A stretch of DNA of 19,881 nucleotides, taken from contig CAKOVI010000015.1 in assembly GCA_934121905.1 (NCBI GenBank), positions 1 to 19,881 on the forward strand, in the 5' to 3' direction. Each line of letters opens with the position of its first letter. Position 1 is the stretch's first letter. Below the pieces are notes generated by a model. It did no database searches, had not been told where the DNA came from, and saw only the letters and a list, made by a program, of their open reading frames with translations. Shown one piece after another: positions 12,772 through 19,881 of this stretch. This DNA is from an uncultured Clostridia bacterium (GTDB taxonomy: Bacteria > Bacillota > Clostridia > TANB77 > CAG-508). A program made the translations under genes and the position numbers.

Positions 12772-13653
12772 TTATTTTATTTGTTTCATAACTTCTTCAG
12801 CAAAGTTTTCTTCTTTTTTCTCGATTCCTTCACCTTTTTCAATTCTGGCAAATTCAACTATTTCGGCATTTTTAGATTTTAATAAATCTTCAACTTTCAT
12901 GTCTGGGTCTTTAACAAATGGTTGTTCAACTAAGCAGATTTCGCTATAGAATTTTCCAATTCTTCCTTGAACGATTTTTTCTGCTATTGCTTCTGGTTTT
13001 CCTTCGTTCATAGCTTGAACTTTTAGAATTTCCATTTCTTTGTCTAATCTTTCTTGTGGTACAGCTTCTCTATTTAAAAATTCTGGTTTAGCTGCTGCTA
13101 TTTGCATACAAACGTCTTTTGCTAAAACACTGTCTGCATTTTTCATATTTACTAAAACTGCTATTTTTCCATCTCCATGGATATATTTTTCGATTAATCC
13201 ATCAGTTGTTTCAAATCTTACAAATCTACGTATGCTTAATTTTTCTCCGATTTTTGCAACTTTGTCTACTAAAACATCAGAAACTTTTTTACCAGCTTCG
13301 TCTATTGATTCTTGTTCTAATAAACTTTCTACATCTGCTGGATTTTTTAATGCTACTTGTTTTGCAACTGCTTCTACAAATGCTTTAAATTCTGCATTTT
13401 GTGCAACGAAGTCTGTTTCCGAGTTAACTTCTACAACAGCTCCAACTTTTCCGTCTTCAGATACATATCCTAATACTAGTCCTTCTGCTGCTATTCTGTC
13501 TGATTTTTTTGCAGCTTTTGCAATTCCTCTTTCACGTAAAAGTTCGATTGCTTTTTCCATATCTCCATCTGCTTCTGTTAAAACTTTTTTGCAGTCCATC
13601 ATTCCTGCACCTGTTTTTTCTCTTAATTCTTTTACCATTGCTGCTGATACCAT
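12772..13653 (-). CDS. tsf: Translation elongation factor Ts
   Basis: 293 residues, full length. The N-terminal UBA-like domain has ELREKTGAGMMDCKKVL (~9-25). The core contains EVNSETDFVAQN (TDFVA at 80-84), which inserts into EF-Tu to expel Mg-GDP. EF-Ts recycles EF-Tu during elongation. ATG 13651-13653 follows AGGAGGAG. It is downstream of rpsB in the common rpsB-tsf order, separated by a hairpin, and ended by the strong terminator at 12722-12763. Confidence 0.97.
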   Translation of the reverse strand: MVSAAMVKELREKTGAGMMDCKKVLTEADGDMEKAIELLRERGIAKAAKKSDRIAAEGLVLGYVSEDGKVGAVVEVNSETDFVAQNAEFKAFVEAVAKQVALKNPADVESLLEQESIDEAGKKVSDVLVDKVAKIGEKLSIRRFVRFETTDGLIEKYIHGDGKIAVLVNMKNADSVLAKDVCMQIAAAKPEFLNREAVPQERLDKEMEILKVQAMNEGKPEAIAEKIVQGRIGKFYSEICLVEQPFVKDPDMKVEDLLKSKNAEIVEFARIEKGEGIEKKEENFAEEVMKQIK

Positions 13654-13688
13654 AATTATCTCCTCCTATTTTAAATTTATTTAAAATT

Positions 13689-13714
13689 AGAGTAGAGCAG
13701 TTAAGCCCTACTCT
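13689..13714 (-). terminator. Hairpin between rpsB and tsf
   Basis: AGAGTAGAGC (13689-13698) and GCCCTACTCT (13705-13714) pair with one internal A-C mismatch. The following minus-strand sequence (AATTTTAAATAAATTT) is only moderately T-rich, so partial termination or mRNA processing between rpsB and tsf is more likely than a full stop. Confidence 0.6.
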
Positions 13715-13724
13715 TTATTTTTTA

Positions 13725-14495
13725 TTATTCTTCTACTTTTCCTTCAGCTTCTGCTACTACTTCTTCCATAGTTTCTGCTTCTTCTGATACTGTTTCTGCT
13801 TGTTCAAAGCTTTCTCCTTGTTTTCCTTCGATTACTGCATTTGCCATAACGTCTGTTATTAATTTAACAGCTCTTATTGCATCATCATTTCCAGGTATAG
13901 CATAATCTAATACTTCTGGATTGCAGTTTGTATCTACTATTCCAACTGTAGGTATATTTAATTTTTTAGCTTCGTTTATAGCATTGTATTCTTTTTTTGG
14001 ATCTACTAGGAATATTACTCCTGGCATTTCTTCCATATCTTTTATTCCACCTAAGTTTGTTTGAAGTTTTTCCATTTCTTTCTTTAATAATATAACTTCT
14101 TTTTTAGGTAATACTTCGAATGTTCCATCTTCTTGCATTTTTTCTAAGTCTTTTAGTCTTTGTACTCTTGTTTTGATTGTTTTGAAGTTTGTTAACATTC
14201 CTCCTAACCATCTTTGGTCAACATAGTACATTCCACATTTTTCTGCTGCTTCTTTGATGCATTCTTGTGCTTGTTTTTTTGTTCCTACGAATAGGATTGT
14301 TTTTCCTTCTTCAGCTTGACTTCTTATGAATTCATAAGCTTCATCTAATTTTTTAGATGTTTTTTGTAAATCGATTATATGGATACCGTTTCTAGCTTGG
14401 AATATGTATTCTGCCATTCTTGGGTCCCATCTTCTTGTTTGATGTCCGAAATGAACACCTGCTTCAAGTAATTGTTTCATTGCAACTACTGCCAT
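13725..14495 (-). CDS. rpsB: 30S ribosomal protein S2
   Basis: 256 residues from ATG 14493-14495, which has GGGAGG 8-9 nt upstream. The frame is open further up to 14618, but that part is the structured leader, and S2 proteins start with MAVVAMKQLLEAGVHFGHQT as here. Other family marks: RWDPRMAEYIFQARNGIHII, FVGTKKQAQ and QRWLGGMLTNFKTI. The tail after about residue 225 is acidic (many Glu), as in other clostridial S2 proteins. First gene of the rpsB-tsf unit. Confidence 0.97.
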   Translation of the reverse strand: MAVVAMKQLLEAGVHFGHQTRRWDPRMAEYIFQARNGIHIIDLQKTSKKLDEAYEFIRSQAEEGKTILFVGTKKQAQECIKEAAEKCGMYYVDQRWLGGMLTNFKTIKTRVQRLKDLEKMQEDGTFEVLPKKEVILLKKEMEKLQTNLGGIKDMEEMPGVIFLVDPKKEYNAINEAKKLNIPTVGIVDTNCNPEVLDYAIPGNDDAIRAVKLITDVMANAVIEGKQGESFEQAETVSEEAETMEEVVAEAEGKVEE

Positions 14496-14525
14496 TTTTA
14501 ATTCCTCCCTTTTTGTTATTTCTTC

Positions 14526-14589
14526 CATAAGGTTCATAGTTTCCAAAGACCTTGTGTTTAAGGCACTCCTTTGGTTTGCTCCCCTTATG
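14526..14589 (-). promoter_or_regulatory. Structured 5' leader of rpsB
   Basis: Between promoter and RBS the minus-strand RNA can form three nested stems: CATAAGG (14583-14589) with CCTTATG (14526-14532), CCAAAG (14569-14574) with CTTTGG (14543-14548), and CCTT with AAGG at the tip (14550-14563). It looks like an autoregulatory ribosomal-protein leader. I do not recall this as a named Rfam family. Confidence 0.45.
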
Positions 14590-14608
14590 TGTTTTTTTAA
14601 CGATATGT

Positions 14609-14637
14609 ATTCTATCATATTTTTTATGTAAATGCAA
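14609..14637 (-). promoter_or_regulatory. Promoter of rpsB-tsf
   Basis: Minus strand -35 TTGCAT (14632-14637), 17-bp spacer, -10 TAGAAT (14609-14614). It lies immediately downstream of the 590-residue gene's stop codon. Confidence 0.7.
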
Positions 14638-14645
14638 GCAATTTT

Positions 14646-16418
14646 CTAATTTTTTTGATAAACTGTTAAATCTATTGATTCTACATATCCTTCTTCATTG
14701 TAATTTATTTTTACATTAAAGGTTTCTCTTGATTCTTCTATTACAGACCAAATTTTGTTTGCCATTTCTTCGTTTTGCTCTCCTTCTTTTATGTACATCC
14801 TCATTTGCGTTCCTGTAATGACTTTATAATCCGACATGTTTTGTCCAACTGTTTTTAATAATTTTTTTACATATTCTAATTCTAAATCTTCACCTTCATA
14901 TAAGGCAAATTTATTATTGAAATTTTCTTTTTTTAGTTCTTCTTCGCTTTTTTGTTCTTGTGCTATTTTTTGTTGATTTTCATCAATTTTTAAAATAATA
15001 TTTCCTAATAATTTCGTATTGATAATTGATTGACTATTTTCTAGGCTTGTTATTACTCTTTTTTTCAAATTGTCTAGTATAGATTTAATTTGATCACCTT
15101 CATAATTATTTAAAACAATATTGTTATTATCATCAAAATATACTGGTAGTGCTTCATTTGCAGATAGTTCAATATTTGTTTTTGAACCTATATCTAAATT
15201 AGTTATTTTATCACTTGTATAATTTGCATTAACATCTATTTCCATACCATTTTCTTGATTTAGGTTATCTAAACTTACAGTTAAATTTTGAACTGAGTCA
15301 TTGTATGTAAATGTCCTATTATATCCTTGCTCATTACTTGCTTTGCCTAGTGTATAAATTTTGGTTATCTCTGAGTTGTCTTTTATTACTGATGTTTTTA
15401 AACTAAGTGTTTTTCCATTTTTTTGGTCTAAGTCGATTGTATATTCGCTATTTTCTGTTTTAGCTGATGTTCTTACAGTTATTCCATTTTGCTCATAAAC
15501 TGTAATTACTATTTTTCTATTATCTTCGCCTTGATATTCTAATCCATCTATTATTTTTTGTAAATTTTCTTTATATTTTTCTTGTAAGCTTGTTCCTTCT
15601 GGTTCTTTAAATCCTGCTTCTAAAATCTTATTATCGATTTGTTTTATTTTTCCTAAAATAATATCATCATTTATAGCTTGATTTAGCACTCTTTTATATA
15701 TTTTATCTAATTCGTTTTTTGTTAATGTTAGTGTATATGCATTTGTTGTTACACTTTCTTTATTGTTTAATGTTATAACTGAATTTCCTTTTGATGTATA
15801 ATGTTTTTTATCAATATCTGCAAATATTAATTTTGCGTATGTATTTGTTAAATTCTCGATTTCTGTATCTGAGAATTGTAAAATTCCTGATATATCAACA
15901 CCCTTTAAGGTTTCCGAAAAATATTTTCCATCTAGACCCATACTAGATACAAAATATGAAACTGTTGCATTTTGCACACTTACAAATTGCTGTACTAGGT
16001 TTGCTAATCTGAATCCATACATGTTATTTTGATTTAGTAAATCAACAGACATAAGTACATTATCTCCATATGTTGCTGATATATTTCTATATGAAGATTT
16101 TTCTGAATTTTTGCTAATTCCTTTTTCTGTTATATTATATACTTCTTCTTCATCAGATTCTTTTTCTAAATATTTTAATGTTGCATCTGTGTTTTCACTA
16201 AAATCACTGCTCCTTAGCAAGTCTAACATCTGCTCTTCTTTAGATATATCTGTGACTTCCGCAATATTTTGAATGTTTTGAGCTACATATTTTTGAAAAA
16301 GTGTTTCACTTGATTTTAATGCATCTGTTGTAAAATAAAGTATAGTTCCTCCAACAGATACTACAATAATAAGAACAATTAAAATTATTATTATTATTCT
16401 AACTTTATTATCCATCAT
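14646..16418 (-). CDS. Membrane-anchored protein of unknown function
   Basis: 590 residues. After MMDNKVR comes one hydrophobic helix (IIIIILIVLIIVVSVGGTIL, ~8-27) and then a long polar, Asn/Ser/Thr/Glu-rich domain, so the protein is probably anchored in the membrane with its bulk outside. No cysteine lipobox is seen, so it is not a lipoprotein. No catalytic motif recognised. ATG 16416-16418 (or the next codon) follows AGGAAGGA. It is 27 bp after the rlmB-type gene, in the same direction, probably an operon. Paralogues of this layout are common in Clostridia, but I cannot name a family. Confidence 0.7.
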   Translation of the reverse strand: MMDNKVRIIIIILIVLIIVVSVGGTILYFTTDALKSSETLFQKYVAQNIQNIAEVTDISKEEQMLDLLRSSDFSENTDATLKYLEKESDEEEVYNITEKGISKNSEKSSYRNISATYGDNVLMSVDLLNQNNMYGFRLANLVQQFVSVQNATVSYFVSSMGLDGKYFSETLKGVDISGILQFSDTEIENLTNTYAKLIFADIDKKHYTSKGNSVITLNNKESVTTNAYTLTLTKNELDKIYKRVLNQAINDDIILGKIKQIDNKILEAGFKEPEGTSLQEKYKENLQKIIDGLEYQGEDNRKIVITVYEQNGITVRTSAKTENSEYTIDLDQKNGKTLSLKTSVIKDNSEITKIYTLGKASNEQGYNRTFTYNDSVQNLTVSLDNLNQENGMEIDVNANYTSDKITNLDIGSKTNIELSANEALPVYFDDNNNIVLNNYEGDQIKSILDNLKKRVITSLENSQSIINTKLLGNIILKIDENQQKIAQEQKSEEELKKENFNNKFALYEGEDLELEYVKKLLKTVGQNMSDYKVITGTQMRMYIKEGEQNEEMANKIWSVIEESRETFNVKINYNEEGYVESIDLTVYQKN

Positions 16419-16445
16419 TTTTTATAATTCCTTCCTAATAATTTT

Positions 16446-17354
16446 TTAATTTCTTTGTTTTACTGCCTCATATACTATGATTCCAGTAGATACAGATGCA
16501 TTAAGTGATGTAACTTTTCCTTTCATAGGTATTTTTACAGAAAAGTCGCAATTTCTTTTTACTAAATCACTTATTCCTTTACCTTCATTTCCAATTACTA
16601 TTGCAAGTGGCCCTGTTAGGTCTTGGTCATAGTAGTATTTTTCTGCATCTATTGTGGTTCCACATACCCATATACCATTTTCTTTTAATTTTGATATTGT
16701 ATCTGTTATGTTATTTACTCTTGCTATTTTCATATATTGAAGTGCTCCTGATGCTACTTTGCTTACCGTGCTGTTTACTTGTGCTGCTCTTCTTTTTGGT
16801 ATTATTATTCCATGAATTCCTGCTGTTTCCGCTGTTCTTATTATTGCTCCTAGATTATGTGTGTCTTCTATTCCGTCTAGAATTAGTATAAATGGTTCTT
16901 CATTTCTTTCTTTGGCAACTTCTAAAATGTCCTCTACTTCTGCATATTCATAAGGTGGCACTACAGCAATTACTCCTTGGTAGTTTTCAGATTGAGCCAT
17001 CATGTCCATTTGTTTTTTGTCTTTTTGAACTATTATTACTTTTTTTTCGCTTGCCATTGCTATTATTTTATTTATTGAACCTTTTAATTCTCCTTTTGTG
17101 ATGTATATTTTATTTATGTCTTTATTGCTTTCTAATAGCTCTAATACTGCATTTCTTCCTTCTATTTGGTCATCAAATATTTTGTCTAAGTCTTGTACTA
17201 TTTTTTCTTCTTTGTCTTCAATTCTTCTATTTTGCCTTCTTCTATCCATTACTCCTCTTCTGTCTACTATTCCACGGTTGTTTTCTCTTCTTGATTCTTT
17301 TCTTCTATTTTGATTTCTTCTTTCTTCTTGATTTCTTCTATTATTGGTTTTCAA
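16446..17354 (-). CDS. rlmB: TrmH/SpoU-family RNA 2'-O-methyltransferase (RlmB-like)
   Basis: 302 residues. An Arg-rich tail (residues 1-45, many RR pairs) precedes a substrate-binding L30e-like domain (IEGRNAVLELL, ~64-74) and the SPOUT catalytic domain. The three SpoU motifs are clear: motif 1 DGIEDTHNLGAIIRTAE (~160-176, with Asn and Arg), motif 2 IVIGNEGKGIS (~252-262) and motif 3 IPMKGKVTSLNASVSTGI (~275-292). By family it methylates a ribose 2'-OH of 23S rRNA (G2251 in E. coli) or a related site, using SAM bound in the trefoil knot. The start is TTG at 17352-17354 with AGTAGG upstream; no better ATG lies before the conserved part. The basic N-terminal extension is longer than in most RlmB proteins. 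Confidence 0.85.
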   Translation of the reverse strand: MKTNNRRNQEERRNQNRRKESRRENNRGIVDRRGVMDRRRQNRRIEDKEEKIVQDLDKIFDDQIEGRNAVLELLESNKDINKIYITKGELKGSINKIIAMASEKKVIIVQKDKKQMDMMAQSENYQGVIAVVPPYEYAEVEDILEVAKERNEEPFILILDGIEDTHNLGAIIRTAETAGIHGIIIPKRRAAQVNSTVSKVASGALQYMKIARVNNITDTISKLKENGIWVCGTTIDAEKYYYDQDLTGPLAIVIGNEGKGISDLVKRNCDFSVKIPMKGKVTSLNASVSTGIIVYEAVKQRN

Positions 17355-17495
17355 TATTTTTACCTACTTTCTCTCTTATTTTAACATAAATAGTATAACA
17401 TATTTTTGTTTGTTTTTGTAGTGTTTTGAGAAATATTTTGAAAAATAAATATTATTATTGCTAAGCTTACAAAGCGGAGTTGTTATATTTATTGT

Positions 17496-17520
17496 AAAAA
17501 CGTGATTTAATCACGTTTTT
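17496..17520. repeat. 12-bp inverted repeat in the divergent intergenic region
   Basis: AAAAACGTGATT (17496-17507) and AATCACGTTTTT (17509-17520) are perfect inverted arms around one base. It lies between the divergent rlmB and the plus-strand membrane gene, 32 bp upstream of that gene's -35. Either a terminator-like hairpin or an operator. Confidence 0.7.
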
Positions 17521-17551
17521 CAATGAATTTCTACCATTAACAAAAATGCTA

Positions 17552-17580
17552 TTGAAAAAATTCTTACTTTTTTGTAAAAT
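17552..17580 (+). promoter_or_regulatory. Promoter of the plus-strand membrane protein gene
   Basis: -35 TTGAAA (17552-17557), 17-bp spacer, -10 TAAAAT (17575-17580). The start codon is only 21 nt downstream, so the transcript leader is very short and the AAAGGGG SD lies near its 5' end. Confidence 0.6.
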
Positions 17581-17601
17581 ACTACTAAAGGGGTTGTTGA
17601 A

Positions 17602-18102
17602 ATGGAAAATAAAAATATTAAAAATTCAAATCATATAAAAGAAGTATATACAGACAAAGCTATCAAACTATTAAAAATTTACATTGGTGTTGCTATTGTA
17701 AGTGGCGTAAGTTACCTTATCGGATTAATGTATGACTTATTTGATTTTGGATTAATTTTTGAAATTATTTCATTAATCTGTGTTTGCATAACATTAAAAA
17801 ATCTATCCAACAGCAATTTAAGCACAGGAAAAAAATATATCATTATAGCTATGATACCTATTGGCTGGATACTTATTTACGATTTTATTGATTTACTTGC
17901 AAATATTTCTACCGTTTTAGAAACTGTTGTAGTCTATTACGCTTCTGGTAGTTGGTTGTTTTATTGTATTGAACCATATCTTTATGATGTAACATTAATT
18001 ACAAATCTCGGACTACTTATTGCGGCATATTTTTCAGTATGTAAAGCTGATGGTAGCAAAAAATCTACCGATTTTACCGAAAATTTTTATGATGAATTAT
18101 AA
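17602..18102 (+). CDS. Four-helix membrane protein of unknown function
   Basis: 166 residues, ATG preceded by AAAGGGG with 8 nt spacing. Hydrophobic segments at about 27-45 (IYIGVAIVSGVSYLIGLMY), 49-66, 79-101 and 131-148; both ends are polar and probably cytoplasmic, the N-terminus carrying several Lys. No recognised domain. The only intact gene on the plus strand in this window, with its own promoter and a bidirectional terminator shared with the convergent gene at 18153-18905. Confidence 0.7.
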   Translation: MENKNIKNSNHIKEVYTDKAIKLLKIYIGVAIVSGVSYLIGLMYDLFDFGLIFEIISLICVCITLKNLSNSNLSTGKKYIIIAMIPIGWILIYDFIDLLANISTVLETVVVYYASGSWLFYCIEPYLYDVTLITNLGLLIAAYFSVCKADGSKKSTDFTENFYDEL

Positions 18103-18111
18103 ATACAAAAA

Positions 18112-18148
18112 ACTTGCATTATTAAACCTATTGTCTAATAATGCAAGT
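18112..18148. terminator. Bidirectional terminator between convergent membrane genes
   Basis: ACTTGCATTATTA (18112-18124) and TAATAATGCAAGT (18136-18148) form a perfect 13-bp stem with an 11-nt loop. Minus strand side has six T in a row, plus strand side CATTTTAAT; it serves both neighbouring stops. Confidence 0.85.
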
Positions 18149-18152
18149 CATT

Positions 18153-18905
18153 TTAATATTTGACATTTTCTTCTTCATCATTTAAAACTATATCATCTTT
18201 TGCAAGTCTTTCCTTTTTCTCTTCTATTTTTGAAATTCTATCTGCTAGGTACAATATTCCCATTGAAACAAGAATATTAATAACTACATATAAAATTTGT
18301 TTTACTGTAAATTGCATATATGCTGTTTTTGAGTCTCTTACATATGCTTCTTTTGAGTCAATTACCTTGAGTGTCCATGAATTTCCTAGTATAGCTCTAT
18401 CATTTTCTTTATAATTACCTTTACCACGTTCATATTGTTCATAAAATTGATTAAATTTCTCTTCATTATATTGATTATCCATATACAATTTTATTCCTAC
18501 AATTGTTATACTCAAAAATATTGAAGCTATTGCTAAAACATTTAATGTTTTTATTAGGCTTTCTTTATTTTTTGATAAGAACATTGATAAAGCTCCTATA
18601 CCTACTGCTACTACAATTTGTATGATTTGTATTCTTAAAATTGCATTTTTTACTTGGATTATTGGGTCATCTGGTAATGCATTGTATTTATATACATACA
18701 CTAATATTGCAAATAGCAAAAGTATCGCATATGTTATTGCTTGTGTTACCACAAGTTTTGCATCATAATGAACAACATAGTAATATCCATTCCAGTAATT
18801 TGTAAAGTATGGTACGTGGAATCCTTCTGGCCCATTATCATTATCATTATTATCTCTTCCCTGATTGAACTCTATATGTGGAAGATTCCCTCTATTTCTA
18901 AACAT
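18153..18905 (-). CDS. Four-helix membrane protein of unknown function
   Basis: 250 residues. A polar N-terminal part with NDNDNGPEGFHVPYFTNYW is followed by hydrophobic segments near 52-73, 89-110, 121-140 and 203-222, a soluble loop (~141-200) between the third and fourth, and a charged C-terminal tail. ATG 18903-18905 follows AAGGGGAGAG. It has a near-perfect promoter, suggesting substantial expression. No family recognised. Confidence 0.7.
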   Translation of the reverse strand: MFRNRGNLPHIEFNQGRDNNDNDNGPEGFHVPYFTNYWNGYYYVVHYDAKLVVTQAITYAILLLFAILVYVYKYNALPDDPIIQVKNAILRIQIIQIVVAVGIGALSMFLSKNKESLIKTLNVLAIASIFLSITIVGIKLYMDNQYNEEKFNQFYEQYERGKGNYKENDRAILGNSWTLKVIDSKEAYVRDSKTAYMQFTVKQILYVVINILVSMGILYLADRISKIEEKKERLAKDDIVLNDEEENVKY

Positions 18906-18941
18906 TTTTCTCTCCCCTTTTTAGCGATTTTCACTATTTTT

Positions 18942-18970
18942 ATTATATATTACTATTTTTTGTATGTCAA
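18942..18970 (-). promoter_or_regulatory. Consensus sigma-A promoter
   Basis: Minus strand -35 TTGACA (18965-18970), 17-bp spacer, -10 TATAAT (18942-18947): both hexamers perfect. Drives the gene starting at 18905. Confidence 0.85.
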
Positions 18971-19034
18971 TTGGGAATTTTTTTAATAATTTAATTTTAG
19001 ACTTACTTTTTATTTTAAATATTTTATATCTGTA

Positions 19035-19707
19035 TCATTTAAAATTTGCTAAACATATTAATTCATTCATTGTTGCATAATCCCTTAGATTTCCATTTAT
19101 ATTAGGATTTTTATCACGCCATTCTTTTGCAGTCATTCCAAATAAAGCTACATTTAATACATCTGCCTCTTCTGCATAAACAAAGTTTATTTGATTTTTA
19201 GTTAATTCTTTAGGTACCAAATTCTTTTTTATAGCATCTGTATGTATTCTATAATTAATTTTTGAAAGTTCTCTTTTAGCATTCCATCCAATTTTCTTTT
19301 GTTCTTCTGCTTTTAATCTTTCATATTCTTTTATTAGTAACAGTTTAAATTTAGGGCTAATCCACATTCCAAATTCAAAAGCAATATCTTTATGGGCATA
19401 AGTTCCTCCATATCTTCCAACTTTTGATATTATTCCAACTGCATTTGTCTTTCCTGTCCATTCTTTAACACTTATTTTATAACTATTTAATCCTAATTTT
19501 AATTATGGCGAATTCGCCATAATTAAAATTAGGATTATGGATTTCTTCCCAAATACCTAAAAATTCAATGGTATTTCTATTTCTTAACCAGTCTGAAACA
19601 AAAAAGTCTCCATCTTTTGACTTTAGCATATCAGTAATTGATATATAATCTTCATCATCTATTTTAATATAAGTTATTTTTTGATTTAAAACATTTAGTT
19701 CTTGCAT
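19035..19707 (-). pseudogene. KilA-N domain protein, broken by a frameshift
   Basis: The N-terminal part (ATG 19705-19707, CAGGAGG upstream) reads ...DYISITDMLKSKD ... WLRNRNTIEFLGIWEEIHN and stops at 19483 after an aberrant IIKIRIK. In another frame from 19493 the protein continues GLNSYKISVKEWTGKTNAVG ... GRYGGTYAHKDIAFEFGMWI, the rest of a KilA-N domain, then the family's C-terminal part (YAEEADVLNVALFGMTAKEW) to a stop at 19035. Joined, they give a near-complete KilA-N protein, a DNA-binding family of phages, plasmids and mobile islands. The break coincides with the perfect palindrome at 19488-19537. A sequencing error is possible but would have to fall exactly there. Confidence 0.85.
19488..19537. 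repeat. Perfect 50-bp palindrome inside the KilA-N gene
   Basis: Arms 19488-19512 and 19513-19537 are exact reverse complements (25 bp each) with no spacer, centred on an EcoRI-type GAATTC. It occupies the coding sequence for HNPNFNYGEF and the site of the frameshift. Confidence 0.97.
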
Positions 19708-19739
19708 ATTTTACCTCCTGGAAATAATAATTATTCCAT

Positions 19740-19768
19740 ATAATACCAAACAAAAGTTTTAAAATCAA
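19740..19768 (-). promoter_or_regulatory. Promoter of the KilA-N gene
   Basis: Minus strand -35 TTGATT (19763-19768), 17-bp spacer, -10 TATTAT (19740-19745). Upstream of it, 19769-19881, I see no gene. Confidence 0.55.
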
Positions 19769-19881
19769 TAATATTGAAAAATAAAATTTATTAATTTTTT
19801 CTATTTTTGTATAAGTGTCAATGATGTGAAACAAAAATATATAAAAATATTTACTATAATTAAATTGCATAATTAATCATT

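Noticed and set aside
13040..13684. 214-codon plus-strand ORF opposite tsf
   Set aside because: Fully antisense to EF-Ts, Ser/Phe-rich, without RBS; a shadow of the conserved gene.
19664..19870. 68-codon minus-strand ORF at 19664-19870
   Set aside because: Runs across the KilA-N promoter and start in another frame, no RBS; AT-rich random ORF.
1..19881. A DGR reverse transcriptase, template repeat, tRNA or rRNA gene in the window
   Set aside because: No RT motif (YxDD context) in any long ORF, no second GC-rich copy of the variable region, and no cloverleaf or rRNA-like stretch seen.

Overview
The window looks like a chromosomal segment of an uncultured, spore-forming, low-GC Firmicute (Clostridia type). 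The evidence is the strongly AT-rich DNA with A/T-ending codons, Shine-Dalgarno sites of the AGGAGG type, several TTG starts, a Spo0E-family gene, and a firmicute-like translation gene set (rpsB-tsf, rpsU, rlmB and a YmfF/YmfH-like M16 pair). TGA is not used as a sense codon. Almost every gene lies on the minus strand; the clear plus-strand items are one membrane protein gene and one transposase relic.

Layout. 1-4.5 kb is an accessory region. It holds two nearly identical prepilin-like genes (one cut by the window edge), an AAA-ATPase/PD-(D/E)XK gene between them, and a decayed transposase. The complete prepilin gene ends in a sharply GC-rich, adenine-poor segment (3116-3271) in a C-type-lectin-like C-terminus, which looks like the variable region of a diversity-generating retroelement (DGR) target. 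The other prepilin copy has an unusual leader: promoter, small ORF with a (CA)12 tract, then a terminator-like hairpin. 4.6-8.0 kb is housekeeping: Spo0E-like protein, the M16 pair and ribosomal protein S21. 8.0-8.4 kb is a deletion-riddled second copy of the AAA-ATPase gene. 8.4-10.8 kb is a small operon of Nudix hydrolase, radical SAM/SPASM protein, a 24-residue peptide ending in CRMCG and a 248-codon unknown, which looks like a peptide-modification (RiPP) locus. 11-17.4 kb carries a tandem-OB SSB-like gene, two small unknowns, tsf, rpsB (with a structured leader), a membrane-anchored unknown and an rlmB-type methyltransferase. 17.5-19.9 kb has two membrane proteins of unknown function and a KilA-N gene broken exactly at a perfect 50-bp palindrome.

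Themes. (1) A hypervariable surface-pilin system: two target-like prepilin genes, one possibly phase-variable through slippage in its leader; no reverse transcriptase or template repeat lies in this window, so those would have to act from elsewhere. (2) The ATPase/nuclease gene behaves as a discrete unit: an apparent empty site is preserved in front of the second prepilin gene, and both copies carry the same hairpin-plus-promoter module. (3) A family of palindromic GGGACCG-type repeats is scattered through intergenic gaps between 7.6 and 11.0 kb.

Functions come from reading motifs by eye; no database search or folding program was run.
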